A stretch of 64,000 nucleotides of DNA, from assembly GCF_003611465.1 (NCBI RefSeq), contig NZ_RAXV01000020.1:1-64000 (forward strand), written 5' to 3'. Made by a program: the position numbers and the translations under genes. Shown in pieces: positions 17,652 through 28,674 of the stretch. Position 1 is the first letter of the stretch. Every line of letters begins with the position of its first letter. The notes beneath the pieces were generated by a model. The model ran no database searches, was not told the origin of the DNA, and saw only the letters and a program-made list of their open reading frames with translations. This stretch comes from Acinetobacter tianfuensis. Its GTDB lineage: Bacteria > Pseudomonadota > Gammaproteobacteria > Pseudomonadales > Moraxellaceae.

Positions 17652-19601
17652 ATGAAAATTACCACTCCTGATATTGGTGTAGATAAAGCGACAGTTGCTG
17701 AAATTTTAATCAAAGTTGGCGATACCATCAGTGTTGACGAAAGCATCGTGCTTTTGGAATCTGATAAAGCATCAGTTGAAGTGCCTAGCACTTCAGCGGG
17801 TGTCGTCAAAAGCATTTTAGTGAATCAAGGCGACGAAGTTGCTGAAGGCGCTGTGCTGATTGAACTAGAAGCTGAAGGCCAAACTGCAGCGCCAGCTGTA
17901 GAGGCTCCTCAGGCTGCGCCTGCACCAGCAGCCGAAGTGAAAGCTGAGCCTGTAGCTCCAGTTGCAGCGCCTGCTGCTGCATCGCAAACTGTAGATGTGC
18001 AAGTGCCGGATATTGGTGTTGAAAAAGCAGTGGTTGGTGAAATCTTGGTTGCTGTTGGCGATGAAATTGAAGTCGACCAAAGCATTGTAGTTGTTGAGTC
18101 AGACAAAGCAACGGTAGAAGTGCCAAGCACAGCTGCTGGTGTTGTAGAGTCAATCAGCATTCAAGTTGGCGACAGCGTGAAAGAAGGCGTGGTGATTCTG
18201 CAAGTGAAGTCTGCTTCATCTGCAGCGCCAGCGGCTCAAGCTGCATCGCAACCAGCTGCAGCTCCTGCACCAGTTTCAGAAGCGCCAGCAGCGGCGCCTC
18301 AGGCTGCAGCAGTACCAGCAGGTGATGTAGATGTTGCTGTGCCTGATTTGGGTGTAGACAAAGCGGCAGTTGCTGAAATCTTGGTTGCTGTTGGCGACAA
18401 AGTTGAAAAAGACCAAAGTATCATCGTGGTGGAATCGGATAAAGCGACAGTTGAAGTGCCAAGCGCTGCAGCAGGCGTGATTAAAGCGATTCATGTGGCT
18501 CTAGGGCAAAATGTCTCTGAAGGTATTGCTTTAGTGACGATTGAAGCGGAAGGTCAAGCGGCTCCTGCTGCACCAGCACCGGCAGCAACTCCAGTTGCAG
18601 CGCCCGCGGCGGCTCCAGCACCGAAAGCAGCTGCACCAGTTGCTCCTACAGCACACAGCGCAGACAAGTTAAGCAAAGAGCAAAATGCAGCCAATGCAAA
18701 AGTCTATGCAGGCCCAGCGGTACGTAAGCTTGCACGTGAATTAGGCGTTGTATTGGCGGAAGTGAAAGCTTCTGGCCCGCATGCGCGCTTAATGAAAGAA
18801 GACTTATTTGCGTATGTGAAAACACGCTTAACTGCGCCAGCGCCTGTACCTGTTGCGGCAGCAGCAGCACCGTCTGGTTTGCCGAAACTGCCAAGTTTTG
18901 ATGCTTTTGGCGGTGTAGAAGAGAAAGTGCTGACACGTTTGCAGCAAGTTTCTATTCCGCAGCTGTCGTTAAACAACTATATCCCGCAAGTGACACAGTT
19001 CGATTCGGCGGATATTACTGAGCTTGAGGCTTGGCGTAATGACCTGAAAGGCGGCTTTAAGAAAGACGGTATCAGCCTGACCATTATGGCGTTTATCATC
19101 AAAGCGGTTGCGCATTTGCTGAAAGAAGAGCGTGAGTTTGCAGGCCATTTGTCTGATGACGGCAAATCAGTATTGCTGCGCAATGAAATCCATATGGGCA
19201 TCGCGGTTGCAACGCCAGATGGCTTAACGGTGCCTGTGCTGCGTAACCCAGACCAAAAATCAATTAAGCAAATTGCGGTTGAATTGGGTGAATTGGGTCA
19301 AAAAGCGCGTGATAAGAAGCTTTCTCCGAAAGACCTGCAAGGTGCGAACTTCACCATTTCAAGCCTAGGCGCAATTGGCGGTACAGCGTTTACGCCACTT
19401 GTAAACTGGCCGCAAGTTGCAATTTTGGGTATTTCACCTGCAGCGATGCAGCCTGTTTGGAATGGTCAAGGTTTTGATCCGAAGCTCATGCTTCCGCTTT
19501 CATTGTCATACGATCACCGTGTGATTAATGGCGCAGATGCTGCGCGTTTTACTAACAAGCTGACGAAGCTGCTGCAAGACATCCGAACTTTATTAATCTA
19601 A
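17652..19601 (+). CDS. aceF: dihydrolipoyl acetyltransferase, E2 of pyruvate dehydrogenase
   Basis: A 649-residue E2 with three lipoyl domains in a row. Each carries a modifiable lysine in ESDKAS or ESDKAT (about residues 39, 155 and 262), and they are separated by Ala/Pro-rich linkers. The E3/E1-binding domain follows (AGPAVRKLARELGV, about 355-390) and then the catalytic domain with SYDHRVINGADAARF (DHRxxNG) near the C-terminus. The three-lipoyl layout is that of E. coli AceF. The Ala/Pro-rich linkers give high-GC repetitive DNA, which explains the many long antisense open frames over this gene. Confidence 0.98.
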   Translation: MKITTPDIGVDKATVAEILIKVGDTISVDESIVLLESDKASVEVPSTSAGVVKSILVNQGDEVAEGAVLIELEAEGQTAAPAVEAPQAAPAPAAEVKAEPVAPVAAPAAASQTVDVQVPDIGVEKAVVGEILVAVGDEIEVDQSIVVVESDKATVEVPSTAAGVVESISIQVGDSVKEGVVILQVKSASSAAPAAQAASQPAAAPAPVSEAPAAAPQAAAVPAGDVDVAVPDLGVDKAAVAEILVAVGDKVEKDQSIIVVESDKATVEVPSAAAGVIKAIHVALGQNVSEGIALVTIEAEGQAAPAAPAPAATPVAAPAAAPAPKAAAPVAPTAHSADKLSKEQNAANAKVYAGPAVRKLARELGVVLAEVKASGPHARLMKEDLFAYVKTRLTAPAPVPVAAAAAPSGLPKLPSFDAFGGVEEKVLTRLQQVSIPQLSLNNYIPQVTQFDSADITELEAWRNDLKGGFKKDGISLTIMAFIIKAVAHLLKEEREFAGHLSDDGKSVLLRNEIHMGIAVATPDGLTVPVLRNPDQKSIKQIAVELGELGQKARDKKLSPKDLQGANFTISSLGAIGGTAFTPLVNWPQVAILGISPAAMQPVWNGQGFDPKLMLPLSLSYDHRVINGADAARFTNKLTKLLQDIRTLLI

Positions 19602-19655
19602 GAGCTAACAGCGCCTGTTTTCTTGCCATGCAGAGCTCTAACCTGGTTAAAAAAC

Positions 19656-19685
19656 AAAAACACCTTGTTTCGGCAAGGTGTTTTT
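19656..19685 (+). terminator. terminator of aceEF
   Basis: Stem AAAAACACCTTG / CAAGGTGTTTTT with loop TTTCGG, 54 bp after the aceF stop. Confidence 0.9.
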
Positions 19686-19955
19686 GTATGCGGAATTACT
19701 GTGCTAATGATTGAAAATTATTTGTACAGCGCTTAATATAAGCATACTTCATTGGGGAGTAGCCGCTGTTCAGCTTGAACAGGTGATGGTCAACATATTT
19801 GCTCTAAAACGAGCATGGTCATCATAGCAAAGAACCAATTGCTTTCTTTAAAGCATTCTTTTGTTGGCAAGACCTTTGATTTACCACTCTGCAGATTTTG
19901 GCTAGCAGGAGCGGTGAGTCATTGGTATTTGTTATGCTAGCCAGAGAATCGCATC
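19686..19955. other. intergenic region, no gene seen
   Basis: Between the aceF terminator and the Gdt1-type gene there are about 270 bp with no supported ORF (354 bp including the hairpin). It may hold the promoter and any metal-responsive leader of the next gene. I looked for, but could not support, a yybP-ykoY-type manganese riboswitch. Confidence 0.4.
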
Positions 19956-20534
19956 ATGCTCACAGCATTCTTTATCTCTCTTGCCGTAGTTGCTCTGTCT
20001 GAAATGGGTGACAAAACCCAGCTTTTGGCTTTATTGCTGGCAGCGCGTTTCCGTAAGCCTGTTCCCATTTTAATTGCTATTTTTCTTGCCACTGTGGTCA
20101 ATCATGGCATTTCTGCTGTTTTAGGCCAGTGGATCACGACAGTATTGAGTCCGACTGTATTGCTATGGATCGTATCTTTAGGCTTTATTGGTATGGCTGT
20201 ATGGATGTTGATTCCAGATGAATTGGATGATGAATCTGAAAGTATTAATAAATGGCAAAAGTACGGTGTTTTTGGCGCAACTTTTGTGCTGTTTTTTCTA
20301 GCAGAAATTGGCGATAAAACCCAAGTTGCCACAGTGGCTTTGGCAGCCCGTTTTGACAGTATCGGCTGGGTCACTTTGGGTACGACATTGGGTATTATGC
20401 TGGTGAATGCGCCAGCAGTGTTTATTGGCAATAAACTGGCGGAAAAATTACCTATTTCTTTCATTCATAAAATTGGCGCATTAGTATTTTTAATCATCGG
20501 TTTAGCGGCGTTGGCGCAGCACTATTTATTCTAA
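19956..20534 (+). CDS. Gdt1/UPF0016 family (TMEM165-type) membrane exporter, probably Mn2+
   Basis: A 192-residue protein with six predicted membrane helices in two homologous halves. Each half carries the family signature: SEMGDKTQLLALLLAARF (about 15-32) and AEIGDKTQVATVALAARF (about 116-133). The Glu-x-Gly-Asp-Lys-Thr motifs form the cation site. Bacterial and cyanobacterial relatives export Mn2+ and protect from its excess. It stands alone between terminators. Substrate is inferred from the family. Confidence 0.88.
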   Translation: MLTAFFISLAVVALSEMGDKTQLLALLLAARFRKPVPILIAIFLATVVNHGISAVLGQWITTVLSPTVLLWIVSLGFIGMAVWMLIPDELDDESESINKWQKYGVFGATFVLFFLAEIGDKTQVATVALAARFDSIGWVTLGTTLGIMLVNAPAVFIGNKLAEKLPISFIHKIGALVFLIIGLAALAQHYLF

Positions 20535-20562
20535 AGTTTGTTTTTAACGATAATAATAACGC

Positions 20563-20593
20563 AAATCCCGAGTTTAAAACTCGGGATTTTTTT
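20563..20593 (+). terminator. terminator of the Gdt1-type gene
   Basis: Near-perfect hairpin AAATCCCGAGTTT / AAACTCGGGATTTTTTT about 28 bp after the stop. Confidence 0.9.
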
Positions 20594-20727
20594 GCTAAAA
20601 ATAGCTTCAAAATATTGATATATCAGGCAATATAAGACATTTTTACAGTTGTAACTTTGTGTGAATATGGATAATGTAATGAGGATATATTAAGTCAATT
20701 TAACAAGAATATTTTTGGGGAATCGGT

Positions 20728-21525
20728 ATGGCTTTTGAGCGTACTACATCGCAGGTCTTATTTGATAATGGCATCCATAAATGCATCAGCTTTACGAGTC
20801 TGGTTAAAGGTGAGGGCGTACAGGCCAACCAATTCCTGATTATTGATAATGAGCGTGCAGCTGTGCTGGATCCAGGCGGTGATTTAACGTATGTGCCGCT
20901 GACCATGGAGTTGAATAAATACACGCGTTTAACCAATCTTGATTTGGTTATGGCTTCTCATCAAGACCCTGACATTATTACTTCTATGCCGCGCTGGCTG
21001 GTCTATACCGATGCCAAGGTTGTAGCATCGAAACTGTGGGCGCGTTTCTTACCGCATTTGAATTCGGCATTTATGAGTGACCGCATGAAAGGCAATTGGC
21101 TTGACCGTTTGATTGAGCTGCCGGATCATGGTCAAGTCATTCAGTTAGGCCAAAGCAATATTGTGGCTGTGCCTGCGCACTTTCTGCATTCAGTCGGCAA
21201 TTTTCAGTTCTATGACCCAATTGCCAAAATTTTATTTTCAGGCGATATGGGCGCATCTATGGTAGATGATGCATCTAAGCCATTGGAAAATTTTGCAGCG
21301 CATATTCCTAAAATGAAAGGCTTCCATCAGCGTTACATGTGCTCAAATAAAGTCATCCGTTTATGGGTGCAGATGGTACGCACAATGGATGTGGAAATGA
21401 TAGTGCCGCAGCATGGCACGCCTTTTGTCGGTAAAGAGCAGGTCAGTCAGTTCCTAGACTGGATTGAAACCTTAGAATGCGGCATCGATTTAATGGATGA
21501 GACGGTTTTTACCTGCCCTGAATAA
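20728..21525 (+). CDS. MBL-fold protein of the ODP (oxygen-binding di-iron) type
   Basis: A 265-residue metallo-beta-lactamase-fold protein. It opens with NQFLIIDNERAAVLDPGGDL, as in the flavo-diiron/ODP group. The metal motif is SHQDPDI (about 76-82) instead of HxHxDH; HQDPD is the variant seen in chemotaxis-type ODP and FprA-like proteins. Downstream ligands are PAHFLHS (His), GDMGASMVDD (Asp) and PQHGTPF (His). No flavodoxin domain or membrane segment is present, so it may sense or reduce oxygen or NO through a di-iron centre. It is monocistronic; YkgJ-like protein follows after 100 bp. The specific reaction is unknown. Confidence 0.75.
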   Translation: MAFERTTSQVLFDNGIHKCISFTSLVKGEGVQANQFLIIDNERAAVLDPGGDLTYVPLTMELNKYTRLTNLDLVMASHQDPDIITSMPRWLVYTDAKVVASKLWARFLPHLNSAFMSDRMKGNWLDRLIELPDHGQVIQLGQSNIVAVPAHFLHSVGNFQFYDPIAKILFSGDMGASMVDDASKPLENFAAHIPKMKGFHQRYMCSNKVIRLWVQMVRTMDVEMIVPQHGTPFVGKEQVSQFLDWIETLECGIDLMDETVFTCPE

Positions 21526-21625
21526 TGACCCTAAAATGCAGAAAAAAATATTGAGTTGAAAATCAGCATTTTTTAATATTCTCAATCCCAAAATAAATGT
21601 TTTTAGATAACGAGAATTTTAAAAA

Positions 21626-21991
21626 ATGTTGTCTCAAGCTGCATCAAAAGATGCCTGTTTAAGCTGCGGCGCGTGCTGCGCCTATTTCCGCGTTTCATTT
21701 TATTGGGCAGAGGGCATTCCTATGCCCGAACATTATACTGAACCTGTGACCTCAGTTTATTCCTGTATGGCTGGCACTAATCAAAAGTCGCCGCGCTGTA
21801 TTGCGCTGACTGGCGAAATCGGCAAGCAGGTTAGCTGCGGTATGTATGAACAGCGCAGCTCTTCATGTAAAGAAGTTCAAATTGCAGATGATCAGTGTAA
21901 TAAGGCGCGTTTAGCGCATCGCATGATTCCATTGGTGTGGGTTGCTGAGCCAGATCATGCGAATGATGACGATTTTGACCGTGTCTCTTAA
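21626..21991 (+). CDS. YkgJ-family cysteine-cluster protein
   Basis: A 121-residue protein with the family's zinc or iron-binding layout: CLSCGACCAYFRVSFYW at about 11-27, a second Cys in RCIAL, and CGMYEQRSSSCKEV near 71-84. YkgJ (CxCxCC, UPF0153-like) proteins are thought to bind a metal cluster, and their role is unsettled. The gene sits just upstream of guaB with its own AAAATTTTAAAA-rich leader. It is a typical neighbour in Acinetobacter. Confidence 0.82.
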   Translation: MLSQAASKDACLSCGACCAYFRVSFYWAEGIPMPEHYTEPVTSVYSCMAGTNQKSPRCIALTGEIGKQVSCGMYEQRSSSCKEVQIADDQCNKARLAHRMIPLVWVAEPDHANDDDFDRVS

Positions 21992-22135
21992 GGTTTTTGA
22001 GAGCAGATAGATTGAAGTGAAAAAGCAGTGCATCCGTGTTCTGTTTTTTTATTGAAAAAATATCGGCAATGTGATCTGTGAAATAGATCGGAAAATAATT
22101 TTGTAAGAGCAATGAAATTTTAGACCAAATTTGTT

Positions 22136-22141
22136 TATAAT
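22136..22141 (+). promoter_or_regulatory. -10 element of a putative guaB promoter
   Basis: A perfect TATAAT lies 30 bp before the guaB ATG. I could not find a good TTGACA at 16-18 bp upstream, so the promoter is only half supported. Confidence 0.4.
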
Positions 22142-22143
22142 AG

Positions 22144-23637
<1,494 letters not shown>

Positions 23638-23657
23638 TTTTTCGTAATTATCCTTCT

Positions 23658-23688
23658 AAAAGCCGTCATTTAAATGACGGCTTTTTTT
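23658..23688 (+). terminator. terminator of guaB
   Basis: Palindrome AAAAGCCGTCATTT / AAATGACGGCTTTTTTT about 20 bp after the stop. Confidence 0.92.
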
Positions 23689-23766
23689 ATTTTTTGGTGT
23701 AAAGTGTTTTGCAGTTTTAATTTGATGATTAACATCACTGTAAGTGAATAAAAAAGCGAGTAGAAG

Positions 23767-25098
23767 ATGAGTTATTTTGGTACTGATGGTATTCGTGGAA
23801 AGTTTGGGGAACTTCCAATTACACCTGATTTCGCTTTGAAATTAGGTTTTGCCGCCGGTAAAGTTTTAAAACGTACAAGTAAAAAAAATAAACCAATCGT
23901 TGTGATGGGTAAAGATACCCGTTTATCTGGCTATATCTTAGAAGCGGCATTGCAGGCAGGCTTGAATGCTGCAGGTGTCTATGTGCATTTGCTAGGGCCA
24001 TTGCCTACACCTGCTATTGCGCATTTAACCCGTGCTTTGCATGCAAGCTTAGGCATTGTGATTTCAGCTTCACATAATCCGTATTTTGATAACGGGATTA
24101 AATTTTTCTCAAGCGAAGGCAAAAAACTGCCTGATGCTTTGCAGGATGAAATTAACCGTGAACTTGAACTGGACATGGTCATTGATGACACAGCAAGTTT
24201 AGGTAAAAGTGTACGTGTGAAAGACGCAAATGGGCGCTATATTGAATTCTGCAAATCGACGTTCCCGTATCACTTGGATTTATCGCATTTAAAAATTGTG
24301 GTGGATTGCGCGAATGGCGCAGCTTATAACGTGGGCCCTGCGGTATACCGTGAATTAGGGGCAAAAGTTGTTGCATTATTCAATGAGCCAGATGGTTTAA
24401 ATATCAATAAAGACTGCGGTTCTACACATCCTGAACATTTGCAGAAAGCTGTACTTGAACATCAGGCCGATTTAGGGATTGCGTTTGACGGTGATGCTGA
24501 CCGTGTGATTTTGGTCGATAAAAACGGCAAACTGATTGATGGCGACCATATTTTATATATCTTGGCGACTCAGGCGAAACAAAAGCCGGCAGGGATTGTC
24601 GGTACGCTGATGTCTAATATGGCCCTTGAGCTGGCGCTTGAAAAAGCGGGTGTTGAGCTGCTGCGTGCAAAAGTAGGTGACCGCTATGTATTGCAAGGTC
24701 TGGAAGAAAAAGGCTGGGTGACTGGCGGTGAGCCGTCTGGCCATATTTTAACCTTAGACAAGAGTACAACAGGTGATGCCATTATTGCGTCATTGCAAGT
24801 GCTTACCGTCATGGTTGAACAGCAAAAAGCGTTGGATGAATTGGTTGCTGATTTCAAGCTGCTGCCGAATGTTTTGGTGAATGTGCGTTTAGACGCGATG
24901 TTTGACCCATATGCAGTACCTGCGCTGGCTGCCGAATTTGAAAAAGCGGAACAGCGGCTGAAAGGCCGCGGCCGTTTATTGATTCGTAAGTCTGGCACAG
25001 AGCCTGTGATCCGTGTCATGGTTGAAGGTGATGATTTGGCTGAAGTAACGGCATTGGCAAACCAATTGGCAGATGCAGTACGTGCGAACGCTGCATAA
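23767..25098 (+). CDS. glmM: phosphoglucosamine mutase
   Basis: A 443-residue alpha-D-phosphohexomutase that turns glucosamine-6-P into glucosamine-1-P for UDP-GlcNAc, feeding the MurG and LpxC pathways in this window. It opens [20 protein letters not shown]; the active Ser is in [17 protein letters not shown] (about 99-115); the metal loop is DGDADRVI (about 239-246); sugar-binding GGEPSGH is near 319-325; the phosphate-binding site [15 protein letters not shown] lies at the end. pdxH begins 14 bp after it. Confidence 0.97.
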   Translation: MSYFGTDGIRGKFGELPITPDFALKLGFAAGKVLKRTSKKNKPIVVMGKDTRLSGYILEAALQAGLNAAGVYVHLLGPLPTPAIAHLTRALHASLGIVISASHNPYFDNGIKFFSSEGKKLPDALQDEINRELELDMVIDDTASLGKSVRVKDANGRYIEFCKSTFPYHLDLSHLKIVVDCANGAAYNVGPAVYRELGAKVVALFNEPDGLNINKDCGSTHPEHLQKAVLEHQADLGIAFDGDADRVILVDKNGKLIDGDHILYILATQAKQKPAGIVGTLMSNMALELALEKAGVELLRAKVGDRYVLQGLEEKGWVTGGEPSGHILTLDKSTTGDAIIASLQVLTVMVEQQKALDELVADFKLLPNVLVNVRLDAMFDPYAVPALAAEFEKAEQRLKGRGRLLIRKSGTEPVIRVMVEGDDLAEVTALANQLADAVRANAA

Positions 25099-25112
25099 TA
25101 GGCAGGCTGAAG

Positions 25113-25769
25113 ATGAGTGATTTAATTAAAGATCTGGCTGAGCTGCGCATGAGCTACCAAAAAGGTGAGCTGCATGAAGCGCAGGTGAATACGAATCCGC
25201 ATGAACAGTTTTTACTGTGGTTTAACCATGCCTTAGAGGCGCAGCTGCATGAACCCTATGCAATGTCTTTAGCGACTGCAAATGCGCAAGGCCGTCCGCA
25301 TGTGCGCACGGTGCTGCTGCGCGGCGCTGCCGAAACGGGTTATGACTTTTATACCAACTATGACAGTCAAAAAGGCAATGATTTAGCAGAAAATCCGTAT
25401 GCTGAATTGTTGTTTTATTGGCAGGAACAAGAACGTCAAATCCGTGTTGGCGGGCGAGTGCTGAAAATTACGCAAGAAGAGTCTGCTGATTATTATCATA
25501 AACGCCCGCGTGACAGCCAAATTGCTGCGCACATCAGTACGCCGCAAAGCGGGGTGATTGCCAGCCGTGAAGAATTGCAGCAGCGTTTTCAACAGCTGCA
25601 TGACCAAGTGGAAGGCAAAGAGATGCTGGCTAAACCTGAGTTCTGGGGCGGGTATCGCTTAGAGCCTGATTATTATGAGTTTTGGCAAGGCCGTCCGAAC
25701 CGCCTGCACGACCGTTTAAGCTATGCGCTGGAAAATGGTCAGTGGGTGCTGCAGCGCTTGATGCCATAG
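25113..25769 (+). CDS. pdxH: pyridoxamine/pyridoxine 5'-phosphate oxidase
   Basis: A 218-residue FMN enzyme that makes pyridoxal phosphate from the phosphorylated vitamers. FMN contacts RPHVRTVLLRG (about 57-67) and FYTNYDSQKGNDL (about 75-87) are seen, with the C-terminal signature FWGGYRLEPDYYEFWQGRPN and the closing LHDRLSYALENGQWVLQRLMP. The WVxxRLxP ending is the family end, so the protein is complete. It lies between glmM (14 bp gap) and recJ (1 bp gap), and the three likely form one operon. Confidence 0.96.
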   Translation: MSDLIKDLAELRMSYQKGELHEAQVNTNPHEQFLLWFNHALEAQLHEPYAMSLATANAQGRPHVRTVLLRGAAETGYDFYTNYDSQKGNDLAENPYAELLFYWQEQERQIRVGGRVLKITQEESADYYHKRPRDSQIAAHISTPQSGVIASREELQQRFQQLHDQVEGKEMLAKPEFWGGYRLEPDYYEFWQGRPNRLHDRLSYALENGQWVLQRLMP

Positions 25770-25770
25770 T

Positions 25771-27474
25771 ATGCAAAACGTTTTAATCAAACAAAGACCA
25801 TTGCTGACACGCCCTGAACTATTTCAGGGCGTTGCGCCGTTTATTGCAGAAATTTTGGCGCGCCGCGGTGTGGCCTCTGAGCAAGAACTGGAACTGAAGC
25901 TGAAATATTTGCTGGCGCCTGAAATGAGAGGGCTGGCTGAGGCAATTCAGCTCATAGATCAGGCGATTGATCGGCAGCAAAAAATTGTGATTGTTGGTGA
26001 CTATGATGCGGATGGCGCAACAAGCACTGCTTTAATGATTTTAGCGCTGCGGGAAATGGGCGCTCAAGTAGATTATTTGGTGCCAGACCGTTTTAAATAT
26101 GGTTATGGCCTGACACCAGCAATTGCTGATTTGGCATTTACGGCATTTAGCCCCGATCTGCTGATTACAGTCGATAATGGCATTTCCAGCCATGCGGGTG
26201 TACAGCAGGCTCAGGCGCACGGTATGCAGGTGATTATTACGGATCACCACTTAACGACGAAGCCTACGCCTGATGCTGAAGCTGTCGTTAACCCGAATCA
26301 ACTTGGCTGTGATTTTCCAAGTAAAGCTTTAGCTGGGGTAGGGGTTGCTTTTTATGTCTTGGCGAATTTATCCAGTTTGCGCGCCAAGCAGGGAAAAACC
26401 GCTGCTAAGGTAGTCAATTATCTCGATTTGGTTGCATTGGGCACTTATGCCGATGTTGCCAGTTTAGATTATAACAACCGTATTTTGGTGGATGCTGGAG
26501 TCAAGCGGATACAGCAAGGACTTTGCCGAGCAGGCATAACTGCGCTGCTGGATATTGCAGCGCGGGATCCTGTGCAGCTGAAAGCGCAAGATTTAGGTTT
26601 TGTACTGGGGCCGCGCATTAATGCCGCGGGACGTATGGAAACTATGGACATTGGCATTGAATGCTTAATTGCTCCTGATTTGCAGCAGGCTTACCCTTTG
26701 GCGCAGCAGCTGAATCAGCTGAATGTGGAACGCCGTCAGGTCGAAAGTAAAATTAAACAGGAAGCGCTGGCTGAGCTAGAGCTGATTCAGCTCGATACGC
26801 AAGACTTGCCCGCAGCGCTCATTATGTATGAACCCCATTGGCATCAAGGTGTGATTGGGATTGTCGCAGGACGTTTAAAAGAGCAGTTTCATCGACCGAG
26901 TATTGTCTTTGCTTCGGATGACGATGGCTTGCATATTAAGGGCTCAGCGCGTTCGATTGAAGGTATTCATATCCGAGATTGTATTGAACAAATTGCCGAG
27001 CAATATCCGCATTTGATCAGTCATTTTGGTGGACATGCTGCTGCTGCAGGCTTAAGTATTTTAAAAGAGCATTTTGAAGAATTTAAGCAATTTTTTGAGG
27101 CCTTAATGGCCACACAAGATGAACAGCTCTTCCAAGCGGTCTTGTGGACTGATGGTGAGCTTCCTGATTATGCTTTTCATCTTGAAACGGTCGATCTTTT
27201 ACAAAACTTAAGCCCTTGGGGACAAAAATTCCCAGCACCCATTTTTGATGGGATGTTTAAGGTGGTTGACTATCGCTGGCTGAAAGACACCCATTTAAAA
27301 CTACGTTTGGCCCTGGCCTCAGGGCAAGTGGTTGATGCGATTGCTTTTAATGCTGCAGATAAATATCAGTTTGATCCTATGCAATCCGAGCTTCGTATAG
27401 TGTATGAGCTGGATAAAAACACTTTTAATGGCGTGACTAATTTACAGCTCAGAGTTCTGCATTTGGAGCAGTAA
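25771..27474 (+). CDS. recJ: single-stranded DNA exonuclease RecJ
   Basis: A 567-residue DHH-family 5'-3' exonuclease used in recombination and mismatch repair. Motif I is VGDYDADGATSTALM (about 74-88), the VDNG motif is near 132, TDHHLTT (about 155-161) is the DHH signature, and the DHHA1 domain has the GGHAAAAGLS motif near 420. The C-terminal OB domain follows to the end. The start ATG overlaps almost directly with the pdxH stop, giving tight coupling. Length is close to E. coli RecJ (577). Confidence 0.95.
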   Translation: MQNVLIKQRPLLTRPELFQGVAPFIAEILARRGVASEQELELKLKYLLAPEMRGLAEAIQLIDQAIDRQQKIVIVGDYDADGATSTALMILALREMGAQVDYLVPDRFKYGYGLTPAIADLAFTAFSPDLLITVDNGISSHAGVQQAQAHGMQVIITDHHLTTKPTPDAEAVVNPNQLGCDFPSKALAGVGVAFYVLANLSSLRAKQGKTAAKVVNYLDLVALGTYADVASLDYNNRILVDAGVKRIQQGLCRAGITALLDIAARDPVQLKAQDLGFVLGPRINAAGRMETMDIGIECLIAPDLQQAYPLAQQLNQLNVERRQVESKIKQEALAELELIQLDTQDLPAALIMYEPHWHQGVIGIVAGRLKEQFHRPSIVFASDDDGLHIKGSARSIEGIHIRDCIEQIAEQYPHLISHFGGHAAAAGLSILKEHFEEFKQFFEALMATQDEQLFQAVLWTDGELPDYAFHLETVDLLQNLSPWGQKFPAPIFDGMFKVVDYRWLKDTHLKLRLALASGQVVDAIAFNAADKYQFDPMQSELRIVYELDKNTFNGVTNLQLRVLHLEQ

Positions 27475-27512
27475 TGGGGTAGGGCTACATCACTGTACAT
27501 ATAATGAAGTAC

Positions 27513-27544
27513 AAAAAAAACCGCTCTTAAGAGCGGTTTTTTTT
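27513..27544 (+). terminator. bidirectional terminator between recJ and a porin gene
   Basis: Perfect palindrome AACCGCTCTT / AAGAGCGGTT with A8 before and T8 after it. It can end recJ on the plus strand and the porin transcript on the minus strand. Confidence 0.92.
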
Positions 27545-27563
27545 GTGGAGAATCTAATTTGAA

Positions 27564-28349
27564 TTAGAAGCGGTATTTTGCTGCTACGCCAAATGAGTTG
27601 TAATCATTTTTACCAGCTTCACCAAATCCAACACGGCCTTCTAGGCTGACTTGTTGATTGATGAATTTACGTGCATTGATTCCTACTTCGCTTTGATCAG
27701 TAAGATCATTGTTATAGTAATCAGCACCTACACTGAATGTTTTGTCGATGAAGTAATCTGCTTTCACATTAAATTCATCAAGGTCACCAAATGACGCGCC
27801 AGCTTCTAAGTTGATGTCTTTACCATTGCTTAGTGTTGTTACGTATTTGGCACGAATTGTTGGATCTGCACCGCTGTCATTGTCGTTATCATAACCTTTC
27901 ACACCCGCAGCAACTAAGAAACCAGGTGCTGGAAGGTAACCTACTTCAGCTGCATAATACGTGGTGTCAAAGTCACGTTTGCCAAGTGGTGTTTTAACTT
28001 CTAAATTATTACGGCTGATGTCACCGCTTAAGTAAAAGTCAGAGTTTGGCACGAAGTATTCAATGCCAGCGCCGTAAGTGTTGTCGTCTACATCACCACG
28101 ATCTGCAAATGTTGCATGTGCATTGACATTGCTTGCGCGGTCAAGGAATGCAGCTTCTGCAAGTGGTGCGTTACGTGTTTGAACAGGCTTAAAGTAATAT
28201 TTACCATTTACACCGAATTCGCTACCTGAACTACCATTGTCTGGATCAATATAGGCCGCTGACGCGCCAACTTCTGCTTGGTATGCATGAGCAGTACCTG
28301 TAATTGCAACAACTGAAAGTAGTGCTGAAGCAAGTGCTAATTTTTTCAT
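27564..28349 (-). CDS. small outer-membrane porin, paralogue 1
   Basis: A 261-residue beta-barrel protein with a signal peptide (cut near TAHA/YQAEV) and a C-terminal aromatic strand KYRF, the BAM recognition end. It resembles the putative-porin family common in Acinetobacter (Porin_7-like). The shared block PLAEAAFLDRASNV is also found in the two other paralogues in this window. Strands alternate polar and aromatic residues (e.g. EYFVPNSDFYLSGDI). Substrate is unknown. It is monocistronic, with the terminator at 27513-27544 and AT-rich promoter DNA upstream. Confidence 0.82.
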   Translation of the reverse strand: MKKLALASALLSVVAITGTAHAYQAEVGASAAYIDPDNGSSGSEFGVNGKYYFKPVQTRNAPLAEAAFLDRASNVNAHATFADRGDVDDNTYGAGIEYFVPNSDFYLSGDISRNNLEVKTPLGKRDFDTTYYAAEVGYLPAPGFLVAAGVKGYDNDNDSGADPTIRAKYVTTLSNGKDINLEAGASFGDLDEFNVKADYFIDKTFSVGADYYNNDLTDQSEVGINARKFINQQVSLEGRVGFGEAGKNDYNSFGVAAKYRF

Positions 28350-28674
28350 GGATCATACCCCTCTGAAATTTGCCTTAATAAATACATTTTTTGTTACAAG
28401 TTTCAGTCTAGAGAAATTTTCAGCCCCGTCAAATTTTAGAAAGTTACAGAAATGTTTCTACGGTAATTTTGTGTAAAATATGTTCACTATCTTATTGAAT
28501 ATTAATGTAAAAAATATAATGTTTAGTTTTATTAAAATTAAGGATTTTTTGTGAATTTCATTGTTTTTTGTTTGTTTTTTAATCTTTATTGTTGGGGTTC
28601 TTTTGTGTGTTTAAGAAAAAAGACGCGTCTAAAAACGTGTCTTTTTTATACAATCTTATTGCAAATTTAGAAGA
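28350..28674. other. intergenic region between two porin genes, no gene seen
   Basis: 325 bp with a very high A+T content. It should contain the promoter of the 27564-28349 porin on the minus strand and a hairpin (28616-28647) that ends the next porin. I see no ORF. Confidence 0.5.
28616..28647 (-). terminator. terminator of porin paralogue 2
   Basis: Read on the minus strand, AAAAAAGACACG / CGCGTCTTTTTT forms a stem with G-T pairs and a T run, 27 bp beyond the stop codon of the 28675-29475 gene. Confidence 0.7.

Noticed and set aside
17806..18494. Long antisense ORFs over aceF
   Set aside because: Caused by Ala/Pro/Gln-rich linker codons of the lipoyl domains.
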